Shown: positions 1-6,821, counted from the stretch's first letter. The stretch: 13,341 nucleotides of DNA from an uncultured Alistipes sp. (GCA_959604655.1 CAUHCL010000056.1:1-13341), one strand, 5' to 3'. The notes: a model not told the origin generated them from the letters alone. Numbers and translations: made by a program.

Positions 1-2
1 GT

Positions 3-428
3 AACCGCTTGGAAATACTCGCCGAACGCTATCTGGCGGCCAAGACCTCCGTCGACGAGGAGCGGGCGCTCGCCCGCGAGCTCGGCCGCATACCGCCCGA
101 ACGCCTCGCGGCGCTGTCGCCCGAGCTGACAGCCGCGGCAGCCATGCTGCGCGATGCCGAATGCCGACGCGGCGACACCGTGCGGATAAACATGCGGACA
201 GCCGCCTCGCCTCTGCGCATGGCTGTGGCAACCGCCCTGTCGGCCGCAGCGATCATCACGGCGGCGCTGTTCATGTCGCGGCCCACGGTCTACGGGTATG
301 TCAACGGCGCTCCCGTGACCTCGATGGCCGAGGCGCGGCGCTACTCCGAGCAGATGTTCTCCGACCTGGCCGAGGACATGCAACCTGCCGCCGACGCCAT
401 CGACGTACTGCGGCTCACACTCGACTGA
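3..428 (+). CDS. Partial single-pass membrane protein, possible anti-sigma-like partner
   Basis: The open frame is already running at the left edge of the window, so this is the C-terminal part of a longer gene. The codon that could open it here (TTG, position 9) is not preceded by a convincing ribosome site. What is visible is an Ala/Glu/Arg-rich, probably cytoplasmic segment of about 70 residues. It is followed by one hydrophobic helix (around VATALSAAAIITAALFM) and a tail of about 50 residues that starts YGYVNGAPVTS and is probably periplasmic. No catalytic motif is seen. Small one-helix proteins of this layout often sit between an ECF sigma factor and beta-barrel/DUF4252 genes in Bacteroidota, so an anti-sigma-like role is plausible, but this is inference from neighbourhood and architecture. 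The next gene starts 17 bp downstream, consistent with one operon. Confidence 0.6.
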   Translation, partial: NRLEILAERYLAAKTSVDEERALARELGRIPPERLAALSPELTAAAAMLRDAECRRGDTVRINMRTAASPLRMAVATALSAAAIITAALFMSRPTVYGYVNGAPVTSMAEARRYSEQMFSDLAEDMQPAADAIDVLRLTLD

Positions 429-445
429 CAAGAAACCGATAAACA

Positions 446-1231
446 ATGAAAAATATGAAACGTATCCTGATCCTGTCAGCGGCTCTCGCCGCCCTCGGCG
501 CCCGCTCCGCTTCGGCGCAAACCATGAAACTGGACTCCGACGGAATCTCGTTCGGATCCGCCTCCCGAACGGAGAACAACGTGTCGGTCAATACGGCCCT
601 ATCGTACAAATCGAGCTGCTTCACGGTCGGCCGCGGCATCAAATCGAGCATCCCCATGCTGGAGCTGGGCTGGAACATCCCCTCGCAGATAAATTACGAC
701 GCATACGACGGCATGCCCTACGGCGAATTTTTCGATGTGCGCGAGTGGAAATCGACGCAGTTCACCATCAACCTCCTGCAAGCCTCGGCCTTCAACCGCG
801 CGCGCAATCTGGGCATATCGGTGGCCGTGGGAATACGGGCCAACAACTACCGTCTGCGCAACTCGACGTCGCTCACCGAGACCGACGGTCCGGTCGTACC
901 CGTGCAGCTCGAAGGACGCATCAAGAAGAGCAAGTTCACCACCGCCGCGCTCCACATCCCCGTCGAGGTGTCGTTCGGCAACCCCTACCGATTCGCATTC
1001 TCGATGGGCGGTTTCGTCGACATGACCATAAATTCGCACACCAAGGTCAAGTACCGCGGCGGCCATAAGGACAAGGAGCACAACTTCCCCGTCGAGTTCA
1101 TTCAGGCGGGCGTGACGGCGCGATTCTCGTTCCGCAACTTCTCGATCTACGGCAACTATACGCCCACACAGCTCTTCAAGACGGGACGGGGTCCCGAGAT
1201 GCGCATCTGGACCATAGGATTGGGTTGGTAA
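446..1231 (+). CDS. Secreted outer-membrane beta-barrel-like protein
   Basis: This is a 261-residue protein with a clear Sec signal peptide: basic MKNMKR, a hydrophobic core, and probable cleavage after SASA just before QTMKLD. The mature part has many alternating polar/aromatic strands (such as FTINLLQASAF, RFAFSMGGFVDMTI, FSIYGNYTPTQLF) and ends in IWTIGLGW. A terminal aromatic after an alternating strand is typical of BAM-inserted outer-membrane barrels. It is short for a transporter and has no TonB box or plug domain, so an 8-10 strand barrel is more likely than a SusC-type receptor. It lies 17 bp after the upstream membrane protein gene and 11 bp before the DUF4252-like gene, so the three are probably co-transcribed. 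The specific function is unknown; the barrel fold is inferred from sequence character rather than from a named family. Confidence 0.75.
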   Translation: MKNMKRILILSAALAALGARSASAQTMKLDSDGISFGSASRTENNVSVNTALSYKSSCFTVGRGIKSSIPMLELGWNIPSQINYDAYDGMPYGEFFDVREWKSTQFTINLLQASAFNRARNLGISVAVGIRANNYRLRNSTSLTETDGPVVPVQLEGRIKKSKFTTAALHIPVEVSFGNPYRFAFSMGGFVDMTINSHTKVKYRGGHKDKEHNFPVEFIQAGVTARFSFRNFSIYGNYTPTQLFKTGRGPEMRIWTIGLGW

Positions 1232-1242
1232 AAACCGCGTTC

Positions 1243-1743
1243 ATGAAAAGAATAATCATACTTGCAATCGCTTTGGCAGCGTGTCTGACCGTCCGTGCCC
1301 AGACGCCCGACTTCATGCGTCTCTACGCCGCCGCCATAGAGACGCTGGCCGCACGCGCCGCCGACGGCGACAAGGCTGCGGGCTGCGGCATAGAGACCGC
1401 GGAGTTCTCGGGCCGCACGCTGCAAAGCATCATGCCCAAGAAAAGCAAGGAGAAGAACCATCTGGTCAACCGCATAGACATGATACGGCAGATAAAGTTC
1501 CTACCGTCGGGCGATTCCGATCTCTTCGACCGCATACGCGCCGTGGCCGACAAGGCCCCCTACGAGCGAATGTCGGCGATGAACGTCGACGGGCAGTCGG
1601 TCAGCATCTATTCGGCGCCCTACAAGCACAACGGCAACGAGTTTCTGATCTTCATAATAAAGGACGACAGAAAGCTGGTGTGCGACATCGTGGGCAACGT
1701 GACGCTGATGGACGTATTCGGCATGATCTGCGGGCGCGACTGA
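1243..1743 (+). CDS. DUF4252-like secreted protein
   Basis: I start this at the ATG at 1243, which gives a compact signal peptide (MKRIIILAIALAACLTVRAQ). An upstream TTG at 1225 would overlap the previous gene and spoil the signal. The protein has 166 residues. The mature part has an amphipathic helical section (FMRLYAAAIETLAARAA), a charged KKSKEK stretch, and a C-terminal half with NEFLIFIIKDDRKLVCDIVGNVTLMDVF. The pattern of a surface-exposed strand reporting a signal followed by IxGNxTxxD resembles DUF4252 proteins, which are common beside ECF sigma/anti-sigma genes in Bacteroidota. A cysteine at residue 14 is not in a good lipobox. Function is unknown; involvement in envelope sensing is inference from context. 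Last gene of its operon, followed by a strong hairpin terminator. Confidence 0.72.
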   Translation: MKRIIILAIALAACLTVRAQTPDFMRLYAAAIETLAARAADGDKAAGCGIETAEFSGRTLQSIMPKKSKEKNHLVNRIDMIRQIKFLPSGDSDLFDRIRAVADKAPYERMSAMNVDGQSVSIYSAPYKHNGNEFLIFIIKDDRKLVCDIVGNVTLMDVFGMICGRD

Positions 1744-1773
1744 CGGCGACGCGGAGCCGCAATCGGCGCGGCG

Positions 1774-1817
1774 TCCCGAACGCACAAACCAAACGTAGCT
1801 TCCCGAACGCACGAACC
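1774..1817. repeat. 17-bp imperfect direct repeat before the terminator
   Basis: TCCCGAACGCACAAACC at 1774-1790 recurs as TCCCGAACGCACGAACC at 1801-1817 with one mismatch. It lies between the DUF4252-like gene and the terminator, and the second copy runs into the left arm of the terminator stem. The likely origin is a small tandem duplication. Confidence 0.75.
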
Positions 1818-1855
1818 GCCCGTTGTCGGGATTCTCCGACAACGGGCGGTTTACG
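1814..1855 (+). terminator. Strong hairpin terminator after the DUF4252-like gene
   Basis: A perfect 16-bp inverted repeat (1814-1829 with 1836-1851, 6-nt loop) starts AACCGCCCG and returns as CGGGCGGTT, followed by TTACGTAAC. The T tract is short, so on the plus strand it is a stem-dominated terminator. On the minus strand the copy ends in the transcript with few U residues. It lies between converging genes and probably serves both directions. Confidence 0.75.
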
Positions 1856-1936
1856 TAACTTCTTATCCGCGAAGAACGATCCGCATCTGCGGCGCGGCTC
1901 GCCACTCCCCAACGCGAGGCGGGAAAAGCGTCGCAG

Positions 1937-2380
1937 CTACTTGCTTTCGGCCGACGGCGCGACAGCTTTGAGTATCGCGCGCACCTCGCCGTTGCTGAGC
2001 AGCATAAGCATATCGCCGTCGATCTCGTAATGGGTGATCGTACCCAGAATCTCGGCGAACTTGCTCTCCAACTCGATATCGGGGCACATCATTCGGGTCG
2101 AGGCCATGTCGCCGCCGAAGGTCATACCGCCCTTTTCGGTGGCGGTGTAGCTGCCCATCATGCGGTTGCATGCGCCCACGCCCGAGAAATTGCCGTCCTT
2201 GCCGAAGGTGAAGACGAACTGGTCGGGCTTGATCGACAAATCGCCCGACATCATGCGCACCAGATGCCACTCGGTGCCCGTCAAAGGTTTATTGTTTTTG
2301 CCTTTACGGCACGCGCAGCACGATACGAACACCGCCGCCAGCGACAGCGCGACAAACATCACGAACAAAAAACGTTTCAT
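1937..2380 (-). CDS. META domain (HslJ-like) lipoprotein
   Basis: Starting at the ATG at 2380 (an in-frame TTG at 2386 is less likely) gives 147 residues. The N-terminus MKRFLFVMFVALSLAAVFVSCC is a signal sequence running into consecutive cysteines at 21-22, so processing as a lipoprotein is likely, although the residues before Cys21 are not a perfect lipobox. The mature part is one META domain. It opens with LTGTEWHLVRM and contains the family motif GVGACNRMMGSY at about residues 67-78 and TRMMCP at 95-100. Cys71 and Cys99 match the two cysteines conserved in HslJ/META proteins. HslJ homologues are envelope proteins linked to stress or antibiotic tolerance, with no enzymatic activity known. 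It is monocistronic here, convergent with the upstream operon. Confidence 0.88.
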   Translation of the reverse strand: MKRFLFVMFVALSLAAVFVSCCACRKGKNNKPLTGTEWHLVRMMSGDLSIKPDQFVFTFGKDGNFSGVGACNRMMGSYTATEKGGMTFGGDMASTRMMCPDIELESKFAEILGTITHYEIDGDMLMLLSNGEVRAILKAVAPSAESK

Positions 2381-2391
2381 AATCAATCTAT

Positions 2392-2422
2392 TATTTATAA
2401 CATCATCGTCTCACGATCCAAA
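2392..2422 (-). promoter_or_regulatory. Candidate Bacteroidota promoter for the META lipoprotein
   Basis: On the minus strand a TTTG (2419-2422) is followed after 19 bp by TATAAATA (2392-2399), just upstream of the ATG at 2380. Spacing fits the sigma-ABfr pattern, but the -7 box matches TAnnTTTG only in its first half, so this is weak. Confidence 0.3.
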
Positions 2423-2462
2423 CACCGTTCCGTTTCATGGCGGTCGGGTTCAGCAGTCGGCG

Positions 2463-2708
2463 GCAATGCCGATCCGTACCTCGCAACTCGGTAGCACGCC
2501 GCTATTTTATTCTCGGGCGCAGCCTGCGGAGAACGCAACAAGGCGAATGTCGTTGCGGGCCTCCGCAGGGCAGAGGCTGCGGCCCGCACAGTCCTGCGGA
2601 CTGCAATGATACTTTCCGCCATTCCCCACTTTCCCGTTCAAGAAAAATGATCGGAATCCCTGCCGAAAGCCCACCGCTTGCGATGCCGATCCGAACCTCG
2701 CGGCTCGG
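2463..2708. repeat. Pair of about 29-bp imperfect direct repeats
   Basis: Copy 1 (2463-2491) and copy 2 (2680-2708) share the pattern GC-R-ATGCCGATCCG-W-ACCTCGC-RR-CTCGG, with four mismatches in about 29 positions. The spacing is 217 bp. A looser resemblance (GCGGCTCGCCAC preceded by GATCCGCATC) is seen at the 3' end of the META gene around 1880-1905. The copies could be members of a dispersed intergenic repeat family. Confidence 0.6.
2554..2604. repeat. Cluster of GC-rich inverted repeats
   Basis: TGCGGGCC (2554-2561) pairs with GGCCCGCA (2581-2588), enclosing an alternative CCGCAG/CTGCGG pairing. It is directly followed by CAGTCC/GGACTG (2589-2594 with 2598-2603). The word GCAGCCTGCGGA at 2519-2530 occurs again in the ansA-tatD gap near 6758. 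The pattern resembles REP-type palindromic intergenic repeats. Confidence 0.5.
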
Positions 2709-2988
2709 CGAGTTTTTGCGGCAACCTGTTTCCCGCCTCGGCATAGCGCGAACAAGTTCGGTTCTGCCCTCGGCTTATCGGAAACGTCGCGTTTCCCGCG
2801 GCTAAGATAACAAAAATCGTAGAAACCCGTATACGCACCGACCGACTCCGAGCCATAATCATCCGCCCCAAGTGCCCGTCACGGCAACAGACGGCAGCAA
2901 TAAACAACGAATCCGAAGCGGAGCGAGGCCACGCACGGCCATGAAGAACCGTATACAACATTAAAGACCCGAACCGATCGGAGGCGAG

Positions 2989-3024
2989 AAAAAAAATTGC
3001 CCGTCCCGAAAACGGGACGAGCAA
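2989..3024 (-). terminator. Rho-independent terminator of the exb operon
   Basis: On the minus strand, after the last exbD stop, a CGTCCCG/CGGGACG stem (3013-3019 with 3002-3008, AAAA-type loop) is extended by four more pairs after one mismatch. It is followed by a run of eight U residues (complement of 2989-2996). This is a classical intrinsic terminator at the right distance from the stop codon at 3052. Confidence 0.88.
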
Positions 3025-3051
3025 TCCGAGAATATTCTGCAAAAATCGGGA

Positions 3052-3522
3052 TTAATAACCTGCCGACTTTATTGCAGCGTAAGATATCTTCAGTGCGTTG
3101 GCACGACGAAGCTCCTGCTTGACGTCCGTAATCATACCCATCTTGGTGAACTGGTCCGATTTGATACATACGGTCATCTGCGAACGGTCGGCCTCGTTGA
3201 GCTGGTCACGCTCCGCGGCGATAAAATCACCGATATCCTTGGCGGTCTTATACGATTCGTTCAACTGAATCTGGGTAGCGGTACCGTACTTGGCCTGCAT
3301 ACTCGGGGTAGGCTGGCCGATGTTGATGTAGCTGACCAGATTCTTCTTCTCCAGCTTCTGAACCTCAGAAGCCTCGGGGAGTTTGAAGCGAACCAGAACC
3401 TCCTGATCGCGCATGGTGGTCGACACCATGAAGAAGAAGAGGATCATGAAGATCACGTCGGGAAGCGATGCGGTCGAGATAGCGGGCAAACCCTTGTTGC
3501 CCTTCTTTTTCATTACTGCCAT
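3052..3522 (-). CDS. exbD: ExbD/TolR biopolymer transport protein (second copy)
   Basis: This 156-residue protein has a short basic cytoplasmic N-terminus (MAVMKKKGNKG), one transmembrane helix (about residues 23-37) and a periplasmic domain of about 115 residues. The helix begins SLPDVIFMILFFFMVSTTM; Asp22 is the membrane-embedded acidic residue that ExbD/TolR/MotB proteins use for proton translocation. The periplasmic part contains VCIKSDQFTKMGMITDVKQELRRA, matching the C-terminal ExbD fold that ends in a helix after a strand. It pairs with the ExbB-like channel upstream to couple proton-motive force to TonB-dependent import. It starts 2 bp after the first exbD gene stops, and is the last gene of the operon before a strong terminator. 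The second ExbD differs clearly from the first, so the two are not a recent duplication. Confidence 0.93.
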   Translation of the reverse strand: MAVMKKKGNKGLPAISTASLPDVIFMILFFFMVSTTMRDQEVLVRFKLPEASEVQKLEKKNLVSYINIGQPTPSMQAKYGTATQIQLNESYKTAKDIGDFIAAERDQLNEADRSQMTVCIKSDQFTKMGMITDVKQELRRANALKISYAAIKSAGY

Positions 3523-3524
3523 AA

Positions 3525-4121
3525 CTACTTCTTGTTCGCTTTACGCGGCTCCGCCTCCGAAACCTTCAACGGTACCGCTTTGGTTATTACATTGCGCTGC
3601 TCCTCGGGAAGCTCCGAGAATTTGGCGCCGAACTTCGACATGGCAACCTCGTCGCGCACTTCGTTGAAGGCACGGGTGAGCTCGTTCTGCACCATGATAT
3701 AAACATCGTAGTTCGTATCACGGGTCGTTTGCAGAGATACGACGCCTTCGCTCACGGGGTATACCCACTTGCTGCCGTCGGGCAGTTCGAGTTCGGTCTC
3801 CTTCTTCTCGGGAAGATTTTCGTCCTCCATCGGATTGAGGATAAACTCCTTGGCCTTATCCTTCACGCCCTGAATCTGCATCTCCTCATCGCCGACCATT
3901 ATATTACCGCCCGGGCTCACGAACACCAGCAGTATATTACGGTCCTTAACCTTTATATCCTCGAGTTTCACATCCTCGGGCGGCATGGGCGGAAGCACAC
4001 GCACAAGACCCGTATCGGTGTTCATCGTGGTAGCGACAAGGAAGAAGATGAGCAGCAAGAAGGCAATATCGGCCATCGAGCCGGCATTGATCTCTTGTAC
4101 TTTTCTTTTATTTCCTGCCAT
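3525..4121 (-). CDS. exbD: ExbD/TolR biopolymer transport protein (first copy)
   Basis: This 198-residue protein has the ExbD layout: basic N-terminus MAGNKRKVQEINAGSMADIAF, one transmembrane helix (about 16-33) with the proton-binding Asp18, then a long periplasmic region. It is longer than a typical 140-residue ExbD. The extra length is a charged insertion around residues 90-120 (NPMEDENLPEKKETELELPDGSK) and a basic tail SEAEPRKANKK. The strand-helix pattern VYIMVQNELTRAFNEVRDEVAMSKF resembles the C-terminal ExbD fold. It lies 15 bp after the small membrane protein gene and 2 bp before the second exbD. Two unequal ExbD subunits encoded together are common in Bacteroidota and may form a heteromeric plug in the ExbB pentamer; that last point is inference. 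Confidence 0.92.
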   Translation of the reverse strand: MAGNKRKVQEINAGSMADIAFLLLIFFLVATTMNTDTGLVRVLPPMPPEDVKLEDIKVKDRNILLVFVSPGGNIMVGDEEMQIQGVKDKAKEFILNPMEDENLPEKKETELELPDGSKWVYPVSEGVVSLQTTRDTNYDVYIMVQNELTRAFNEVRDEVAMSKFGAKFSELPEEQRNVITKAVPLKVSEAEPRKANKK

Positions 4122-4136
4122 TGTAAATCTCCTTTG

Positions 4137-4577
4137 TTATTTGAGTGAATCAGCAACAGCCGAATACACAGCCGCAATGATGGCACCTGCCAATGCGACA
4201 TAGGTAATCAGGATGCAAGTGTCGGTCACAACCGTTTCGCTACGGCCGAAATAAGCGCTGTTCTGCAAATCGACGATCTGGAAATCGTGACCCGAAGCCA
4301 CAACCGAAGCAATCACCACGATCGCCACGATGGCAACGAGCGAAATAAGCGCGCCCTTCAGACCCGCGGGCTTGGTAACCAGACCCATGGCGGCGCTGAA
4401 CAGAGCGACGATTACGGCCACACCCAGCAGGACATAACCCCAGACGAGGTTATAACCGATCGCGGGAGCCTCGGCAGCGGTGGCAGGTTTGTCGGGAGTA
4501 GAGAATACACCCCACAAGACCAATACCGCCGAGATGGCCAGTAATACGATCAATAAGGTTTTAAATATTTTCTCCAT
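4137..4577 (-). CDS. Four-helix membrane protein of the ExbB/ExbD operon
   Basis: This 146-residue, very hydrophobic protein has about four transmembrane helices (near residues 5-25, 46-66, 76-95 and 122-142). There is a short polar loop between helices 1 and 2 and a longer one, GHDFQIVDLQNSAYFGRSETVV, between helices 3 and 4. It contains no motif I can name. Its place between exbB (28 bp upstream) and exbD (15 bp downstream), on the same strand, argues that it works with the motor, perhaps as an accessory or assembly subunit. That role is inference. The same gene order, ExbB / small membrane protein / ExbD / ExbD, is seen in Bacteroidota genomes. Confidence 0.8.
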   Translation of the reverse strand: MEKIFKTLLIVLLAISAVLVLWGVFSTPDKPATAAEAPAIGYNLVWGYVLLGVAVIVALFSAAMGLVTKPAGLKGALISLVAIVAIVVIASVVASGHDFQIVDLQNSAYFGRSETVVTDTCILITYVALAGAIIAAVYSAVADSLK

Positions 4578-4605
4578 TGTTTCAATTCTGTTTTTAAGGT
4601 CTTAC

Positions 4606-5343
4606 TTATTTCTTGCTGTAAGCGGTCAGGATATCGACCAGAGTGATCGACGAATCCTCCATATCGTTCACGAGCGAGTCGATCTTCGATATGATGTAGT
4701 TGTAGAACAACTGAAGAATCACAGCAACGATAAGACCCATCAACGTAGTCAACAGAGCGACCTTGATACCACCGGCAACGATGGTCGGAGAGATATCGCC
4801 CGCAGCCTGGATCTGGTCGAATGCGCCGATCATACCCACAACGGTACCCATGAATCCCAACATCGGGGCGAGGGCGATGAACAGGCCGATCCACGACAGA
4901 CCCGACTCCATCTGGCCCGTCTGAACCGAACCGTAAGATACCACAGCCTTCTCGACAGCGTCAAGACCCTGGTCGTAACGATCCAGACCCTGATAGTAGA
5001 TAGAAGCGATGGGGCCCTTGGTGTTGCGGCAAACATCCTTGGCTGCCTCTATACCGCCGTTGTTGAGAGCCTCCTCGACCTTGGCGATGAATTTCTTCGA
5101 GTTGATGTTAGAGAAGGTGAGGAAAAGCATACGCTCGATGGCTACGGCCAGACCGATGATCAAGCAGATAAGCACGGGCAACATCCAGCCCCAACCTCCC
5201 TCGAGGAACTTCTGCATCAGAACCTGGTGCATGCTTTCACCGGCCAGTTCGGTCTCTGCGTTTACGGCAGCCTCCTGTGCCAGCGCGCTTACGGTGCCGA
5301 GCGAAGTAACGGCAACCGACAAAATCATAAAGAATTTTTTCAT
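4606..5343 (-). CDS. exbB: ExbB/TolQ/MotA-family proton channel subunit
   Basis: This 245-residue protein is the channel subunit of the TonB energising complex in the inner membrane. An N-terminal signal-like helix (MKKFFMILSVAVTSLGTVSALAQ) is followed by a short periplasmic stretch. Three family helices follow: about 53-75 (LPVLICLIIGLAVAIERMLFL), 152-175 and 194-217. The diagnostic segment APMLGFMGTVVGMIGAF at 159-175 and GGIKVALLTTLMGLIVAV at 191-208 match the MotA/TolQ/ExbB signature. The long cytoplasmic loop between helices 1 and 2 is also as expected. It is the first gene of the operon that continues with the 4-helix protein and two exbD genes. No tonB is in the window, so its TonB partner must be encoded elsewhere. 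A candidate promoter lies about 270 nt upstream, giving a long leader. Confidence 0.94.
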   Translation of the reverse strand: MKKFFMILSVAVTSLGTVSALAQEAAVNAETELAGESMHQVLMQKFLEGGWGWMLPVLICLIIGLAVAIERMLFLTFSNINSKKFIAKVEEALNNGGIEAAKDVCRNTKGPIASIYYQGLDRYDQGLDAVEKAVVSYGSVQTGQMESGLSWIGLFIALAPMLGFMGTVVGMIGAFDQIQAAGDISPTIVAGGIKVALLTTLMGLIVAVILQLFYNYIISKIDSLVNDMEDSSITLVDILTAYSKK

Positions 5344-5650
5344 AGCTGTTTTTAATAATTTTTAATTAGTGTTTGTTACTCGTTTTTAGTTTTATGTTGT
5401 TAAAAATTCTTTTATGCGTTTTTTCATCCGCCAAATGGGCGTTTCGGGCGCCCGACCGCCGCGCGAACGGCGGAATCGGTCTTTCGGGCCCTTCCGAGCG
5501 CCGAAACCGCACGATTTCGCCCGAGCGACATAACACGCTGCACATCAACGCATTTCGCCCGCATGCCTCATTCCGTCTCCGTATCGGGAGCACATTCGGC
5601 ACACTTTACGGACCGAAATATAAGAATAATTTTTTTTACACGCAATACCC
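5344..5650. other. Intergenic leader of the exb operon
   Basis: This 307-bp gap has no credible gene. From right to left it holds a candidate minus-strand promoter (5615-5645), a GC-rich block with a perfect 12-bp palindrome (TCGGGCGCCCGA, 5444-5455) and an adjacent CCGCCG/CGGCGG hairpin (5456-5461 with 5468-5473), and an AT-rich stretch just before the exbB start. If the promoter is right, the transcript carries a structured leader of about 265 nt. No known riboswitch was recognised. Confidence 0.5.
5615..5645 (-). promoter_or_regulatory. Candidate Bacteroidota promoter of the exb operon
   Basis: Read on the minus strand, TTG (5643-5645) is followed after 20 bp by TATATTTC (5615-5622), seven of eight matches to TAnnTTTG if N counts as a match. 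Position is just downstream of the ansA stop. Confidence 0.45.
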
Positions 5651-6700
5651 TCACAATGTAAATTCCCCTCTGAGAGGCTTCGTGAGCAGCTCCACGCTGC
5701 GGTCGAACGGCAGGTTTTGGCCGAGCACGTACATGAGTTTGGTGATGGCCGCCTCGGCGGTCATGTCACGGGCCGACAGCACGCCCGCCGCGCGCAGGCG
5801 CTGCCCCGTCTCGTAGAGCTGCATCTCGACCGACCCGTTGTCGCACTGCGTGACGTTGAGCACCACCACCCCGCGCTCCACCGTCTCGCGCATCAGTCTG
5901 AGGAACCATTCGCTCGTGGGCGCGTTGCCCGCACCGTAGGTCTCCAGCACCACGCCGCGCAACCCCTCCACCGCGAGCAGCGCCCGAAGCGTATATTCGC
6001 CGATACCCGGGAAGAGCTTCACGATGGCCACGCCCTCGTTGAGCATGGTCGCTATATTCAACGGGTAGGTGACCCGATCTATTTTCGCTATGGCAGGAAA
6101 ATTATACGTTATCTTGACTCCCGCCTCGGCCAGCGGCGGGTAGTTGGGCGAGCTGAAGGCGTCGAGTTCCTCGGCGCTGGCCTTGTGCGTTCGGTTGCCG
6201 CGGCACAGGCGGTTGTGGAAGAAGAGCGACACCTCGGGGACGGTGGCACGGCCGTCGGTCTTGGCGCCCGCGATCTCGATGGCCGTAATCAGGTTCTCGC
6301 GGCCGTCGGTGCGCAGCACTCCTATCGGGATCTGGCTCCCCGTGAATACCACGGGCTTGGCAAGGTTCTCCAGCATGAAGCTCAGGGCCGAGGCGCTGTA
6401 CGACATGGTGTCGGTGCCGTGCAGGATCACGAAGCCGTCATAACGCTCGTAATTGTCGCGTATGACGCCCGCGATGGCGCACCAGTCGCTCGGACGCACG
6501 TTCGACGAGTCGATGAGCTGCGGCATGGTGTGCACGTCGATGTCGACGTTGAGCCTGCGCAGCGACGGGAACTCGCTGTAAATACCCGAGAAATCGAACG
6601 GCACCAGAGCGCCCGTGGCGGCGTCCATCTTCATGCCGATGGTTCCGCCCGTATAGATTATAAGTATCGACGACCTCGCGCCGTCATTGGCAATGTTCAT
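5651..6700 (-). CDS. ansA: L-asparaginase, type I (cytoplasmic)
   Basis: This 349-residue enzyme hydrolyses L-asparagine to aspartate and ammonia. Both signature regions are present: YTGGTIGMKM, with the nucleophilic Thr20, and ILHGTDTMSYSA, with Thr96 and Asp97. Lys173 in CRGNRTHKASAEE completes the second catalytic triad. The strand VVFTGSQIPIG and the C-terminal domain starting near GIGEYTLRALL fit the family. The length and lack of a signal peptide favour the type I (AnsA) class over the periplasmic type II. The start at 6700 (MNIANDGARSSILIIYTGG) places the catalytic Thr at the usual distance from the N-terminus. It follows tatD by 121 bp with palindromic DNA between them, so it may have its own transcript. 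A GlcNAc or glutaminase side activity cannot be judged from sequence. Confidence 0.95.
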   Translation of the reverse strand: MNIANDGARSSILIIYTGGTIGMKMDAATGALVPFDFSGIYSEFPSLRRLNVDIDVHTMPQLIDSSNVRPSDWCAIAGVIRDNYERYDGFVILHGTDTMSYSASALSFMLENLAKPVVFTGSQIPIGVLRTDGRENLITAIEIAGAKTDGRATVPEVSLFFHNRLCRGNRTHKASAEELDAFSSPNYPPLAEAGVKITYNFPAIAKIDRVTYPLNIATMLNEGVAIVKLFPGIGEYTLRALLAVEGLRGVVLETYGAGNAPTSEWFLRLMRETVERGVVVLNVTQCDNGSVEMQLYETGQRLRAAGVLSARDMTAEAAITKLMYVLGQNLPFDRSVELLTKPLRGEFTL

Positions 6701-6731
6701 CTGTATGTAGATTTATATTACTTCAACAAAT

Positions 6732-6815
6732 GCGACTCTTCAGAGTCGCGCGGGCCGCAGCCTGCGGAGGCCCGCTATTCGCTCATCGCTCATCCGCGGA
6801 CTCCGCAGGCTGCGA
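6732..6815. repeat. Palindromic intergenic repeats between tatD and ansA
   Basis: GCGACTCT (6732-6739) pairs with AGAGTCGC (6742-6749). Immediately next, GCGGGCC (6750-6756) pairs with GGCCCGC (6769-6775), with an inner CGCAG/CTGCG pairing. A reverse-oriented CTCCGCAGGCTGCG lies at about 6801-6814. The word GCAGCCTGCGGA is shared with the 2519-2530 cluster. On the minus strand the first hairpin, followed by ATTTGTT, may also end the tatD transcript. Confidence 0.6.
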
Positions 6816-6821
6816 CCGCGA

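Larger units (their letters stand above)
2381..3051. other. Gene-poor 670-bp intergenic region with repeats
   Basis: No frame here has a recognisable protein motif, and the open frames end in low-complexity Arg/Ser-rich translations typical of chance. The region holds a pair of imperfect direct repeats (2463-2491 and 2680-2708), several GC-rich inverted repeats between 2520 and 2604, and at its right end the terminator of the ExbD operon. It may be an accumulation of intergenic repeat elements or contain an untranslated RNA; the sequence alone does not decide. Confidence 0.5.

Noticed and set aside
2519..2604. An insertion-sequence end
   Set aside because: The inverted repeats are short, local hairpins, and no transposase or target-site duplication is seen.
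2638..3042. A 134-codon minus-strand frame in the large intergenic gap
   Set aside because: It has no domain pattern and covers both the exb terminator and one of the direct repeats, so it is probably chance or repeat-derived.
5366..5602. A 78-codon minus-strand frame starting with GTG in the exb leader
   Set aside because: It is strongly basic, starts within a few bases of the expected transcript start, and spans palindromic DNA; non-coding is more likely.
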